Of a DNA stretch of 64,000 nucleotides, positions 9,106 through 18,955 are shown piece by piece. A program made the translations under genes and the position numbers. Under the pieces are notes generated by a model that was not told the DNA's origin, did not search any database, and saw only the letters and a list, made by a program, of their open reading frames with translations. The stretch is taken from the NCBI GenBank assembly GCA_001871195.1, contig MNXA01000049.1, positions 62,001 through 126,000 on the forward strand, given 5' to 3'. Numbering within the stretch: position 1 is the stretch's first letter; each line of letters opens with the position of its first letter. This stretch comes from Zetaproteobacteria bacterium CG1_02_55_237. GTDB taxonomy: Bacteria > Pseudomonadota > Zetaproteobacteria > Mariprofundales > Mariprofundaceae.

Positions 9106-10041
9106 TCAGGCGGGAACCGTCACCTGTTCGAGAATCCCCGCCAACGCAGCCTGGGTATCCCCTTCGGCAAGCACCCGGTGGCCGAGACAGGGTTGCCACA
9201 TGGCCTGCACATCGGCAGCGCTGACATAGCTGCGATTGTGCAGCCAGGCGCGCGCCTTGGCAGCAGCTACCAGATCGGCCCCGGCGCGCGGCGAAGCTCC
9301 AAGGCTCAGCCAGCTGCCGTCACGGCTCAAGGCAAGAAGCTCCAGCACATAATCAAGCAACACATCTGATACCGGCATGGCCTGCACCGCGTCCTGCGCC
9401 GCAAGCCAGTCACGCACACTGGCCACTGGCTTGAGGCCTGCCAGCTGCCTGCGCCCCACCTCGCCCTTGAGCAGGCGACGCTCGGCATCGCGATCCGGGT
9501 AGCCGAGGCGCAGGCGACAGAAAAAACGATCAAGCTGCGATTCGGGCAAGGGATAGGTGCCCAGATGTTCCATTGGATTTTGCGTTGCCAGCACGAGAAA
9601 AGGCTTGGGCAGCGGATGTGTCTCGCGTTCGACCGATACCTGCCCCTCCTCCATCGCTTCAAGCAGCGCCGATTGCGCTCTGGGCGTGGCTCGGTTGATT
9701 TCATCGGCCAGCAGGATGTGATGAAACACGGCTCCGGGATGGAAAACAAAACGTTTCTCGTCCGGGTGAAAGATTTCCACCCCGACAATGTCGGCTGGCA
9801 TCAGGTCTGCAGTAAATTGCACTCTGCCAAAGTCGGTATCCAGGCTGACCGCAAGAGCCTTCGCAAGCGTCGTTTTACCCATCCCCGGCATATCCTCAAT
9901 AAGCACATGCCCGCCACACAGCATGGCAATAAGCACCTGTTCAATGACCTCCTGCTTGCCGGCTAACACCCCATCGAGCCGGGCGGCAAGCCCGAGCATC
10001 ACCTGTCTGGCATCAGCTTCCTGCCGGGGGTCCGGTTGCAT
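9106..10041 (-). CDS. MoxR-family AAA+ ATPase
   Basis: This AAA+ ATPase of about 311 residues has Walker A GMGKTT at 53-58, Walker B LADEINRA near 114-121, the sensor-1 LATQNPMEHLGTYPLPESQLDRF segment, and the C-terminal lid domain of MoxR proteins. MoxR ATPases are thought to help assemble or insert cofactors into partner complexes, often vWA proteins. I chose the ATG at 10041, which forms a TAATG overlap with the stop of the upstream metallopeptidase gene; an in-frame ATG five codons earlier is possible. The DUF58 gene follows after 4 nt. Confidence 0.92.
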   Translation of the reverse strand: MQPDPRQEADARQVMLGLAARLDGVLAGKQEVIEQVLIAMLCGGHVLIEDMPGMGKTTLAKALAVSLDTDFGRVQFTADLMPADIVGVEIFHPDEKRFVFHPGAVFHHILLADEINRATPRAQSALLEAMEEGQVSVERETHPLPKPFLVLATQNPMEHLGTYPLPESQLDRFFCRLRLGYPDRDAERRLLKGEVGRRQLAGLKPVASVRDWLAAQDAVQAMPVSDVLLDYVLELLALSRDGSWLSLGASPRAGADLVAAAKARAWLHNRSYVSAADVQAMWQPCLGHRVLAEGDTQAALAGILEQVTVPA

Positions 10042-10418
10042 TACGGTTGGGCACATTCAATCATCTCCATCTCCCTGTCCGAGAATCCGAAATAATGGCC
10101 GATTTCATGAATCAGCACATGACGGATGCAGTGTGCCACGTCCTCTCCATGTGCACGACAGTAGGCCAGAATCGGCTCGCGATACAAATGAATCACGTCT
10201 GGCGGATGACCGCCATAACTTCCCCCTCGCTCAGGCAGGGGCCAGCCCTGATACAAACCAAGCAGATCAAACGGTGAATTCGTTCGCATCTCAATTTGCA
10301 CATCGGCATCAGGATAATCGTCGGTCAGCACAACCACATTATCAATGGCATCAACAAAATGTGTCGGCAAAGAGGCATAAGCAGCTTCTGCCAAGGCCTG
10401 AAAATCGTCTGCATCCAT
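10041..10418 (-). CDS. minimal zincin-like metallopeptidase (MMP_TTHA0227 / PF06262-like)
   Basis: The 125-residue protein ends in a zincin motif HEIGHYFGFSD, with His104, Glu105, His108 and Asp114, the HExxHxxGxxD arrangement of minimal metallopeptidases. An upstream EPILAYCR segment fits the same family. The biological substrate of the family is unknown. It starts 9 nt after the SDR gene and its stop overlaps the MoxR start, so it looks like part of this operon. There is no signal peptide, so it probably acts in the cytoplasm. Confidence 0.85.
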   Translation of the reverse strand: MDADDFQALAEAAYASLPTHFVDAIDNVVVLTDDYPDADVQIEMRTNSPFDLLGLYQGWPLPERGGSYGGHPPDVIHLYREPILAYCRAHGEDVAHCIRHVLIHEIGHYFGFSDREMEMIECAQP

Positions 10419-10427
10419 AGCCTGAGA

Positions 10428-11321
10428 CTACAGGCCGGCATCAGGGCTGAGCAACAGACCGGGCAAACCTTCGCGAAAGCCCGGATAGGCAAGTTCAGGC
10501 AATAACTCCGCATGCAGCAGGCGGTTGCTCACCCGCTTGTTGTCGCGGAAAAATTCCAACGCCATCGGCGACAGCTGATCCTCGCCCTCCGCAGGCGTCA
10601 GCAGCACGGGCGATGGAGCGCCGATCAAGCGCGCCAATTCTGTTACATAATCTGCATGCGGCACTGGATCATCGTCGGCGAGATTGACGATGCGCCCGGG
10701 ACGAGGCCTGTTCATCGCCGCCAAGAGAGCGCTCACGATATCGTCCACATGAATGCGATTGGAGTAATGCGGCGGCTGCCACTGCACCGCCCTGTAGTCG
10801 CCGGCACGCAGACGATCAAGAATATTACGTCCCGCCCCGTAGATGCCGGCAAGCCGGAATATCTCGGAAAAAGCCACCGAATCCAGCCAAGCCTGTTCGG
10901 CCCGCAGTCGTTCCATCCCGCGAGGGCTGCCTGGATTGCACGGCCACGATTCGTCCACCCATGCCCCATCCGCATCGCCATAGACACCGGTAGTGGAGAG
11001 ATAGCCTGCCCATTTTATGCGCGTCATTTTCGGGGCAATAAGGGGAAGCCATTCAAGTTGCGGGGCATGCATACTCTGCCCGCTTCGGCTTAAGGGTATG
11101 GAATCAACCACGGCATCTACACCGGCCAGCAGCGAGTCCGGCAAATCGGCAGGCGTAGCAACCACAACCGCCTCAACACCCTTTGCCGCAAGTTCAGCCG
11201 CCCGTTCCTGCGAACGCGTCGTACCACTCACCCGCATACCTTTAGCATTACACGCAGCCGCCAGCCGTTCGCCGACATAGCCGCAGCCGAGAACCAATAC
11301 ATGTCTGATTTTGTCACTCAT
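10428..11321 (-). CDS. NAD(P)-dependent epimerase/SDR family protein (YeeZ-like)
   Basis: The 297-residue protein begins with an NAD(P)-binding Rossmann motif VLVLGCGYVGERLA. It continues with YLSTTGVYGDADGAWVDE, FRLAGIYGAGRN and NRIHVDDIVSAL, all typical of the extended SDR/NAD-epimerase proteins grouped with YeeZ. The exact reaction is unknown. It is the first gene of the minus-strand run and is divergent from the plus-strand transglutaminase gene at 11458, so the 136-nt gap probably holds promoters for both. Confidence 0.82.
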   Translation of the reverse strand: MSDKIRHVLVLGCGYVGERLAAACNAKGMRVSGTTRSQERAAELAAKGVEAVVVATPADLPDSLLAGVDAVVDSIPLSRSGQSMHAPQLEWLPLIAPKMTRIKWAGYLSTTGVYGDADGAWVDESWPCNPGSPRGMERLRAEQAWLDSVAFSEIFRLAGIYGAGRNILDRLRAGDYRAVQWQPPHYSNRIHVDDIVSALLAAMNRPRPGRIVNLADDDPVPHADYVTELARLIGAPSPVLLTPAEGEDQLSPMALEFFRDNKRVSNRLLHAELLPELAYPGFREGLPGLLLSPDAGL

Positions 11322-11457
11322 GAGCCCAGCCTAATCACTGCGCCTCAAACAGCAATTCACCCCAGGCACATGCATCAGGGGTGAATATCCTTTGCGAGTG
11401 TTAAGTGTTACGTTGCGATCATCATGACAGCCCAGCGGAGAAATCTCAGGATGCACC

Positions 11458-12309
11458 ATGCAGCGCTATAAAATCCTGCATCGCACCTACTACAACTTCT
11501 CCGGACCCGTCTGGCTTGAGCCACACACCCTGCGCCTGCGTCCGCGCGAGAACCATGAACTGCGCATCGAATCCTCCAGCCTGACGATCACGCCCCACGC
11601 CACCTTGCGCTGGCATCGCGATGTGGAAGGGAATTCGGTGGCCATCGCCACCTTTGAAGCACCCGCCAGTCAGCTATTGATTGAGAGCGAGGTCATCATT
11701 CAGCAATACAACGAGAACCCTTTCGACTTTCTGGTAGCCGATTACGCAACCAGCTATCCGTTTGCCTATACCCCTGATGACTGGCTTGTCCTCTCGCCCT
11801 ACATGCATTGTCCCGAACCAATGGAAAATCCCCTGCTGACCGATTGGCTTGCTGGACTCTGGCAGACGGGTGAACAGATTGAGACCTTTGCCCTGTTGCA
11901 ACGGCTTTGCAGCCACATCCATCAAAACTTGAGTTACCAACTGCGTGAAGAATCCGGCGTGCAAGGGCCGGAGGAAACCTTATCCCGGGGCACAGGCTCC
12001 TGTCGCGACTTCGCAAACCTGTTTATGGCGGCGACCCGCAAGCTTGGACTGGCCGCACGTTTTGTCAGTGGCTACCTGCACGCCGAACCCTCCGCGTTCA
12101 ATTACGGCTCCACCCATGCATGGGCCGAGGTCTACCTGCCAGGCGCCGGCTGGACAGGCTTCGATCCCACCGGCGGCATTCTAGCCGGCAGCAACCACAT
12201 TGCCGTGGCAGTGGCCAGATCACCCGAATGGGTGCCACCCGTCGCCGGCTCCTTTGTTGGCCGTCTTGGGGTAAACCTTGATGTGGGAGTATGGGTGAGC
12301 GAGCAGTGA
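11458..12309 (+). CDS. transglutaminase-like cysteine peptidase family protein (soluble)
   Basis: The 283-residue protein has an N-terminal beta-rich domain of the 'bacterial transglutaminase-like N-terminal' type (LHRTYYNFSGPVWLEPHTLRL without a signal peptide). The transglutaminase core has Cys182 (GTGSCRDFANLF), His220 (STHAWAEV) and Asp236 (GFDPTGG). The complete triad suggests an active amidase or peptidase. It is followed after 57 nt by a glutathionylspermidine synthetase/amidase gene on the same strand. It is separate from the membrane-bound TgpA at 6209-8116. The start ATG has CAGGA upstream at usable spacing. Confidence 0.88.
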   Translation: MQRYKILHRTYYNFSGPVWLEPHTLRLRPRENHELRIESSSLTITPHATLRWHRDVEGNSVAIATFEAPASQLLIESEVIIQQYNENPFDFLVADYATSYPFAYTPDDWLVLSPYMHCPEPMENPLLTDWLAGLWQTGEQIETFALLQRLCSHIHQNLSYQLREESGVQGPEETLSRGTGSCRDFANLFMAATRKLGLAARFVSGYLHAEPSAFNYGSTHAWAEVYLPGAGWTGFDPTGGILAGSNHIAVAVARSPEWVPPVAGSFVGRLGVNLDVGVWVSEQ

Positions 12310-12366
12310 AACCCGTAATGTGCATGGCATAGCGTTCATGCCTGCGGCGGATATACTTGCCATTCA

Positions 12367-14274
12367 ATGACCAAACCCTCGGAGAGCGGCGTGCAGCAGC
12401 CCGCAAGATTCAACACCCTGCTCGGCTATGCGCCCGGCAATGTGCCGGTTTATTCCTCGCATTACCCTTCGGCAAGCGATGAGGACTTCCCCGACCGCAA
12501 GGCATACCGCAGCTATATCGACGGGATTTTCATGGGCTACAAATGGCAGTGCGTGGAGTTTGCCCGCCGCTGGTTGTATCTCAACAAGGGCTGCACCTTC
12601 GACAATGTCCCGATGGCCTACGACATCTTCCATCTGCGCAGCCTGCGCTCGGTGCACGACCATACAATGCTGCCCCTGCACTCCTTCAGGAACGGCGCCA
12701 AACGCCGCCCTGAACCCGGCTGTATGCTGATCTGGGAGGAGGGTGGCGAATTCGAGGATACCGGGCATGTGGCCATCGTTACCGAGATATTTCCTGATCG
12801 CATCCGCATCGCGGAGCAGAATGTCGGGCATCATATCTGGCCGGAGGGACAGGACTATTCGCGCGAACTGAAGGCGCATATCGCTGATGACGGCGGATAC
12901 CACATCGAATGTTCCTATGACGATGTCGCCATCCTCGGCTGGGTGATCCAAACCGATGATGACACACACGCCGATATCTTTTTTGATATCGATCCGGCAC
13001 TGCTCAATCTCCATCTGAGTAAGGTTGATGCGAGCCGGCCGACGATTGCCATGCAAACCGAAGAACTGCAACCCGAAGAGAAGGCTTTCGTCACTTTCAT
13101 GGGCGGCTACACCCTGACGCGCAACCCGGATGAGAAGCTCAGCTATGGCCGCATGTCCGAATCGGCCATCAAGGAAATTCGTCATGCCAGCAATGAGATG
13201 CATGCCATGTTCATGCAGGCCACCGATCATGTGCTGGAAAGCGATGCTCTTCTGGAGCGCTTCGGCTTCCCGCGCGTGCTCTGGCCCCGACTGCGCCAAT
13301 CGTGGAACAACCGGCGCAACCATATGATCACCGGCAGGCTGGATTTTTCCGTTTCCGAGTACGGCGTAAAGGTTTATGAATACAATGCCGATTCGGCTTC
13401 CTGCTATATGGAATGCGGACAGGCTCAGGGACGCTGGGCCGAACTACATCGCTGTAAGGATGGCTGGAATCCGGGCAGCCATCTGCATGAAATGCTGGTC
13501 CACGCATGGAAAAAAAGCGGCCTTGATGATGTGCTGCACATCATGCTGGATAACGATCCTGAAGAGACCTACCACGCCCTGTACATGAAATCCGCCATCG
13601 AAGAGGCAGGTATTCCCTGCAAGGTGATCCGGGGCTTAAGCGATTTATTCTGGGGCGATGATGGCAGCGTTGTGGACCGCGATGGCAAACGCATCCGCTG
13701 GGTATGGAAAACATGGGCCTGGGAAACAGCACTGGATCAACTGCGCGACGAATGCACCGAGGATGAACAGCCGCAACTACCCTACCAGGGCACACGCCGA
13801 CATGCGAAACCGCGCCTTGTCGATGTGCTGCTGCGCAAAGACGTCAAGGTATTCGAACCACTGTGGACGCTGGTACCAAGCAATAAGGCCATCCTGCCGG
13901 TACTGTGGGAGATTTTCCCCGATCACCCCAACCTGCTCGACGCACAATTCAACCTGACTGCCGACCTGCGGCAGAACGGCTATGTAGCCAAGCCGATTGT
14001 TGGCCGCTGCGGCTCGAATATCAGCATAGTGGGGCATAGCGAAGAGGTCATCGAGGCCACCGACGGGCAGTTCGACAACCGCGAACTCATGTATCAGGAA
14101 TTCTTCGAACTGCCACAGCTTGGCGGGCGTCATGTGCAAATTAGCACCTTCATGGTGGACGGCCGCTACGCCGGTGCCTGCGTACGTGCCGACGCCTCAC
14201 CCATCATTACCGGCGGCAGTGATATTCTGCCGCTGCGTATTGTGCCGGATGGTGATATACTATTTTCAGATTAG
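12367..14274 (+). CDS. gss: bifunctional glutathionylspermidine synthetase/amidase
   Basis: The 635-residue product matches the two-domain Gsp enzyme. The N-terminal CHAP-type amidase (residues about 15-200) has its nucleophile Cys62 in WQCVEFARRWL and a following TGHVAIV histidine. The C-terminal ATP-grasp synthetase (about 230-635) contains KVYEYNADSASCYMECG and the late segment GRCGSNISI. It would join glutathione to spermidine and also hydrolyse the product. The ATG at 12367 lacks a clear ribosome-binding site; an in-frame GTG at 12391, preceded by GGAGAG, would give a start resembling the E. coli enzyme and may be the true one. Alternative symbol: gsp. Confidence 0.92.
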   Translation: MTKPSESGVQQPARFNTLLGYAPGNVPVYSSHYPSASDEDFPDRKAYRSYIDGIFMGYKWQCVEFARRWLYLNKGCTFDNVPMAYDIFHLRSLRSVHDHTMLPLHSFRNGAKRRPEPGCMLIWEEGGEFEDTGHVAIVTEIFPDRIRIAEQNVGHHIWPEGQDYSRELKAHIADDGGYHIECSYDDVAILGWVIQTDDDTHADIFFDIDPALLNLHLSKVDASRPTIAMQTEELQPEEKAFVTFMGGYTLTRNPDEKLSYGRMSESAIKEIRHASNEMHAMFMQATDHVLESDALLERFGFPRVLWPRLRQSWNNRRNHMITGRLDFSVSEYGVKVYEYNADSASCYMECGQAQGRWAELHRCKDGWNPGSHLHEMLVHAWKKSGLDDVLHIMLDNDPEETYHALYMKSAIEEAGIPCKVIRGLSDLFWGDDGSVVDRDGKRIRWVWKTWAWETALDQLRDECTEDEQPQLPYQGTRRHAKPRLVDVLLRKDVKVFEPLWTLVPSNKAILPVLWEIFPDHPNLLDAQFNLTADLRQNGYVAKPIVGRCGSNISIVGHSEEVIEATDGQFDNRELMYQEFFELPQLGGRHVQISTFMVDGRYAGACVRADASPIITGGSDILPLRIVPDGDILFSD

Positions 14275-14301
14275 ACGGATTCGATCACACAGGAGTAAAT
14301 A

Positions 14302-14895
14302 ATGAAACTGACATGGATGGCTCTGGCCATTGGCCTGATCTTTGCGGCCTCCCCTGCCTCTGCTGCAGATATGAAGCTGGATCTGAATATCCCCGAAGTG
14401 AACGTAGAAGGCTTGCAGGGCAACGGTAATGCTGTGGCCCTTTGGGTCGAGGATGTCAGACAGGAAAAAATTCTCGGCAAGAATTTGCAGGGCGACGATG
14501 TCGTTCTGGGCTCGGATGTGGTAGCAGCGGTCATGGCAAACGCCTCCTCATCCCTGCGAACAGCCGGTTTCAAGGTTGAGCCATATCAGGTCAATGCCCC
14601 CGTCGCCATGTTGATTAGCATCAAATCGCTGAGCTACGCCGCCGAAAAAGGCATGGTGACCAACACGGCGAAGCTGTCCGCCAGGTTTATAGCCACCCTG
14701 AGCAGCAATGGCGTAATGGTAAAAGAAAGAACAATTGGCACATCGGGCGAATACACCCTGACACTGTGGGCCGGCAAAAAGAAAATATCCGAATTGGTCA
14801 GCGAATCGCTGGGAGATACAGTGAGCGCACTATTACAGGATAGCGATACCGTGACCTTCCTTAAAGAAGCCCCGCAAGGTGTGCCCGCTCAATAA
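14302..14895 (+). CDS. YajG-like exported protein
   Basis: The 197-residue protein has a type I signal peptide (MKLTWMALAIGLIFAASPASA, cut before AD). A mixed alpha/beta domain follows, with SSLRTAGFKV and a long conserved C-terminal segment resembling YajG-family lipoproteins. No lipobox cysteine is present, so it is probably soluble in the periplasm, unlike YajG itself. It starts 27 nt after the glutathionylspermidine gene with GGAG before the ATG and may be cotranscribed. The function of the family is not known. Confidence 0.6.
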   Translation: MKLTWMALAIGLIFAASPASAADMKLDLNIPEVNVEGLQGNGNAVALWVEDVRQEKILGKNLQGDDVVLGSDVVAAVMANASSSLRTAGFKVEPYQVNAPVAMLISIKSLSYAAEKGMVTNTAKLSARFIATLSSNGVMVKERTIGTSGEYTLTLWAGKKKISELVSESLGDTVSALLQDSDTVTFLKEAPQGVPAQ

Positions 14896-14973
14896 ACAAC
14901 CCAAGGGTACAACTAGTCGGAACTTCCCGGAGACCCGTTAAACCACCAGCTGTGCAATGACTTGCAAACTTAT

Positions 14974-15297
14974 TCAGTGAAAGAAAATGGCCAGCCAGAC
15001 GGTGTCAGTTTCAGCATCCGTCCATGCAACGCGATGCTTTTGATGCGCGGGAAGCAACAGAAAATCGCCTGCCATGAAACTGCGTATCCCATCTTCCCCA
15101 GCGATCTCCAGTCCAGCGCTACCCGCCAGTAACAGCACCCACTCATGCTCCGGCTGGTCGTACCAGAACCCCAGCGGCGAGGCTTGCCCTGTTGAAACAA
15201 TCCGCTCAATACGGATGCCGTCAGCATCAAGCAGGGTTTGCGTAATCTCCTCAGGAAGATTTGCCGGAATAGCATCGAACACGTTACTTATTTCCAT
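14974..15297 (-). CDS. cupin-fold protein
   Basis: From the ATG at 15297 this is a 107-residue protein with the shape of a small single-domain cupin. GFWYDQPEHEWVLLLAGSAGL forms the first metal-binding motif (HEW region) and PAHQKHRVAWT the second. The frame continues upstream to a TTG at 15333, but that codon is only 1 nt from its AAGGTGG sequence. The MEISNVFDAIP start matches the usual start of this family, so I prefer it, with weak ribosome-binding evidence. The gene is convergent with the YajG-like gene and divergent from groES. Confidence 0.75.
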   Translation of the reverse strand: MEISNVFDAIPANLPEEITQTLLDADGIRIERIVSTGQASPLGFWYDQPEHEWVLLLAGSAGLEIAGEDGIRSFMAGDFLLLPAHQKHRVAWTDAETDTVWLAIFFH

Positions 15298-15354
15298 GAT
15301 GAAATAGCCTATCGGCTTTATCCACCGCGGCAAACCACCTTTACAACCCGACAG

Positions 15355-15383
15355 TTGACAGCGAGGTCGCCCTTCCCATCATT
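15355..15383 (+). promoter_or_regulatory. possible sigma-70 promoter of groESL
   Basis: TTGACA at 15355-15360 is a perfect -35 box. A weak -10 (ATCATT at 15378-15383) lies 17 nt downstream. The CIRCE operator begins at the end of this -10, which is where HrcA operators usually sit. The -10 is poor, so the call rests mainly on the -35 and the context. Confidence 0.4.
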
Positions 15384-15408
15384 GGCACTCCTTCTCGGGG
15401 AGTGCCAG
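15382..15408 (+). promoter_or_regulatory. CIRCE operator (HrcA binding site) upstream of groES
   Basis: TTGGCACTC (15382-15390) and GAGTGCCAG (15400-15408) are inverted repeats separated by exactly 9 nt. This is the CIRCE layout (consensus TTAGCACTC-N9-GAGTGCTAA) with one compensated change per arm. It lies 103 nt upstream of groES and implies repression of groESL by HrcA; hrcA itself is not in the window. Confidence 0.92.
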
Positions 15409-15425
15409 AAACTTTCTGTGAGGGG

Positions 15426-15456
15426 CTTGAATCAGCGCATGCTGATTCCTATATAG
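15426..15456 (+). promoter_or_regulatory. possible sigma-32-type heat-shock promoter of groESL
   Basis: CTTGAA at 15426-15431 followed 16 nt later by CCTATATAG (15448-15456) resembles a sigma-32 promoter (CTTGAA, then CCCCATnT). An inverted repeat, AATCAGC (15430-15436) and GCTGATT (15441-15447), lies between the two boxes. A short hairpin, GGTGGC/GCCACC at 15465-15479, lies in the presumed leader. Mapping of transcript ends would be decisive. Confidence 0.4.
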
Positions 15457-15510
15457 ATATCTACGGTGGCAGCGCCACCCATCTTTTAACGAAACGAAGG
15501 AGCATCAACG

Positions 15511-15807
15511 ATGTCAACAAAGGTCCGTCCTTTACATGATCGTGTCATTGTCCGCCGTCTGGACGAAGTAGAAAAGTCCGCCGGAGGCATCATCATCCCG
15601 GATACCGCCAAGGAAAAGCCGGTCGAAGGTGAAGTCATTGCAGCAGGCAAGGGCAAAATTCTGGAGAACGGCGACATCCGCCCGCTGGACGTCAAGGCCG
15701 GCGACAAGGTCATCTTCTCCAAATATGCCGGTACCGAGATCAAGCTCGATGGCAAGGAATTCCTGATGATGCGCGAGGATGACATTCTCGGCGTGATCGA
15801 GTCCTAA
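15511..15807 (+). CDS. groES: co-chaperonin GroES
   Basis: GroES is the heptameric lid of the GroEL folding chamber. The 98-residue protein has [11 protein letters not shown] at the start, the mobile loop [17 protein letters not shown] (about residues 20-36) and the C-terminal [22 protein letters not shown] precedes the ATG. It is the first gene of the groES-groEL operon, controlled through the CIRCE operator upstream. Confidence 0.98.
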   Translation: MSTKVRPLHDRVIVRRLDEVEKSAGGIIIPDTAKEKPVEGEVIAAGKGKILENGDIRPLDVKAGDKVIFSKYAGTEIKLDGKEFLMMREDDILGVIES

Positions 15808-15868
15808 AAACTCGAATTCTTAGCAAACCGAATCCTGTACAGAACCCAACACAGATAAAGGAGATTAA

Positions 15869-17518
<1,650 letters not shown>

Positions 17519-17543
17519 ACCAAAACCCTTAATATCATAAGGT

Positions 17544-17590
17544 AGCAAGAAAGCCTGTAAGCCTAGTGCTTGCAGGCTTTTTTCTTGCTA
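17544..17590 (+). terminator. rho-independent terminator immediately after groEL (element-borne)
   Basis: AAGCCTGTAAGC (17551-17562) pairs with GCTTGCAGGCTT (17568-17579) across a 5-nt loop and is followed by TTTTTT. The outer AGCAAGAA/TTCTTGCT bases extend the stem. It lies on the element side of the left junction and so replaces the native groESL terminator displaced to 24456. Confidence 0.88.
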
Positions 17591-17624
17591 TTCACTGTCA
17601 GTTAGTCGCATAATGACGCATCAA

Positions 17625-17662
17625 ATAGCGGTGCAAGTGGTGCAACTATCGGTACAAGTATC
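17625..17662 (+). repeat. cluster of CGGTRCAAGT motifs, putative integrase/Xis arm sites (left end)
   Basis: Three related motifs lie in tandem: CGGTGCAAGT (17629-17638), GGTGCAAC (17639-17646) and CGGTACAAGT (17650-17659). An inverted copy TTGCACCG lies at 17701-17708, and the longer ATAGCGGTGCAAGT recurs inside the integrase gene at 17772-17785. A 17-base stretch CTATCGGTACAAGTATC (17646-17662) is matched with one difference near the right end (24340-24356). Repeats at both ends of an integrating element suggest recombinase or excisionase binding. Confidence 0.6.
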
Positions 17663-17734
17663 AAAACCATGATGTGAAATGAACCGATTTATAAAACCAT
17701 TTGCACCGAAACCTTTCGGAAAGGTGGTTTTATT

Positions 17735-18955
17735 ATGAAGCTCAAAGACTTACAGATAAAGCATTTACGCCATAGCGGTGCAAGTAAAAAAACTGAACCT
17801 ATTTCAGACGGTGACGGCTTGTTTCTCATCCTTCACCCATCCAACACCAAAACATGGCAACTTCGCTATACGCTGAATGGCAAACGGGATAAAATAAAAA
17901 TTGGCGATCACCCCTATCCAGCCGTAAGCCTCGAACACGCGCGAAATCTTGCGGCAGAGCTTCGTGAAGAAATCGCCCTTGGCATTGACCCCAAAGCAAA
18001 AAAGGAAGAAGCAAACAAGCGACTATTTGAACCGCTTGCATTGGAGTGGTGGCAGGACAACAAAGAATCTTGGAGTGCCGACCATGCCGAGAAGGTGAAA
18101 AAGTGGCTGGTTAAAGATGTGTTCCCTCAAATTGGGAAGCTGCCCGTTACTGAAATAGATCATGGGCATATTGCAGACATCATGCTTGGCATTGAAAAAG
18201 CAGGGCATCCAACCTGTGCAGCTCCGATTTTGAGTGTACTTAATCGAATCTTTGGCCGCGCCTTGGTTCGCAAGTTCACTACGATTAACCCTGCGCAATG
18301 CTTCCCCCTTAAAGATGTGATTAAGCCTATACCCAAAGTTCAGCACAGAGCTGCTATCACGGAACCCAAGCAGCTTGGAGCACTACTGCGCGATATTGAA
18401 AACTGGAAGGATGGCGCATATAGCACCGTTCAATCATTGCGACTTATTCCCTATATCTTTTTAAGACCGAAAGAAATCAGGCTGATGCGCTGGGAGTATG
18501 TGGACTTTGACGCTGGATTGATCCGCCTGCCTGATTCTGAAATGAAGAAAGACCGTGATCATCTTGTGCCGATGGCTCGGCAAGTGATGCAGCAACTCAA
18601 AGAAGTGCAGATCATGACCGGATATAGCCCCTATGTGTTCCCATCCAGCCGCAACAGCGAACTACCCATGAGTAAGAACGTTATCACCAATGCATTGAGA
18701 GTCATGGGCTATGGTGCTGATGTGATGTGTGGACATGGTTTTAGAAGCACCGCGTCAACATTGCTGCATGAACAAAATTGGCATCATGATGTGATTGAAA
18801 CACAGCTTGCCCATCTTACAGGCAGCGCAACATCAAGAGCTTACAACAGGTCAATGCACTTGGCAGAGCGCACCAAAATGATGCAGGCATGGGCTGATTA
18901 CCTTGATGCATTGCGTGATGGTGCTGAGATTATTGCCATCGGTAGAAAAGCATGA
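17735..18955 (+). CDS. int: tyrosine-type site-specific integrase (P4 family)
   Basis: The 406-residue recombinase has the DUF4102-type N-terminal arm-binding domain (residues about 1-95, with DGDGLFLILHPSNTKTW), a core-binding SAM-like domain (about 98-180) and a catalytic domain. Active-site residues are Arg244 (FLRPKEIR), His334 and Arg337 (GHGFR), His360 (QLAH) and Tyr370 (SRAYNRS). It is encoded next to the left attachment repeat, reading away from it. The upstream region forms a hairpin, ACCTTT-CGG-AAAGGT (17711-17725), whose 3' arm includes the AAAGGT ribosome-binding site, which could limit translation. The next gene overlaps its stop by 4 nt (ATGA). Confidence 0.95.
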   Translation: MKLKDLQIKHLRHSGASKKTEPISDGDGLFLILHPSNTKTWQLRYTLNGKRDKIKIGDHPYPAVSLEHARNLAAELREEIALGIDPKAKKEEANKRLFEPLALEWWQDNKESWSADHAEKVKKWLVKDVFPQIGKLPVTEIDHGHIADIMLGIEKAGHPTCAAPILSVLNRIFGRALVRKFTTINPAQCFPLKDVIKPIPKVQHRAAITEPKQLGALLRDIENWKDGAYSTVQSLRLIPYIFLRPKEIRLMRWEYVDFDAGLIRLPDSEMKKDRDHLVPMARQVMQQLKEVQIMTGYSPYVFPSSRNSELPMSKNVITNALRVMGYGADVMCGHGFRSTASTLLHEQNWHHDVIETQLAHLTGSATSRAYNRSMHLAERTKMMQAWADYLDALRDGAEIIAIGRKA

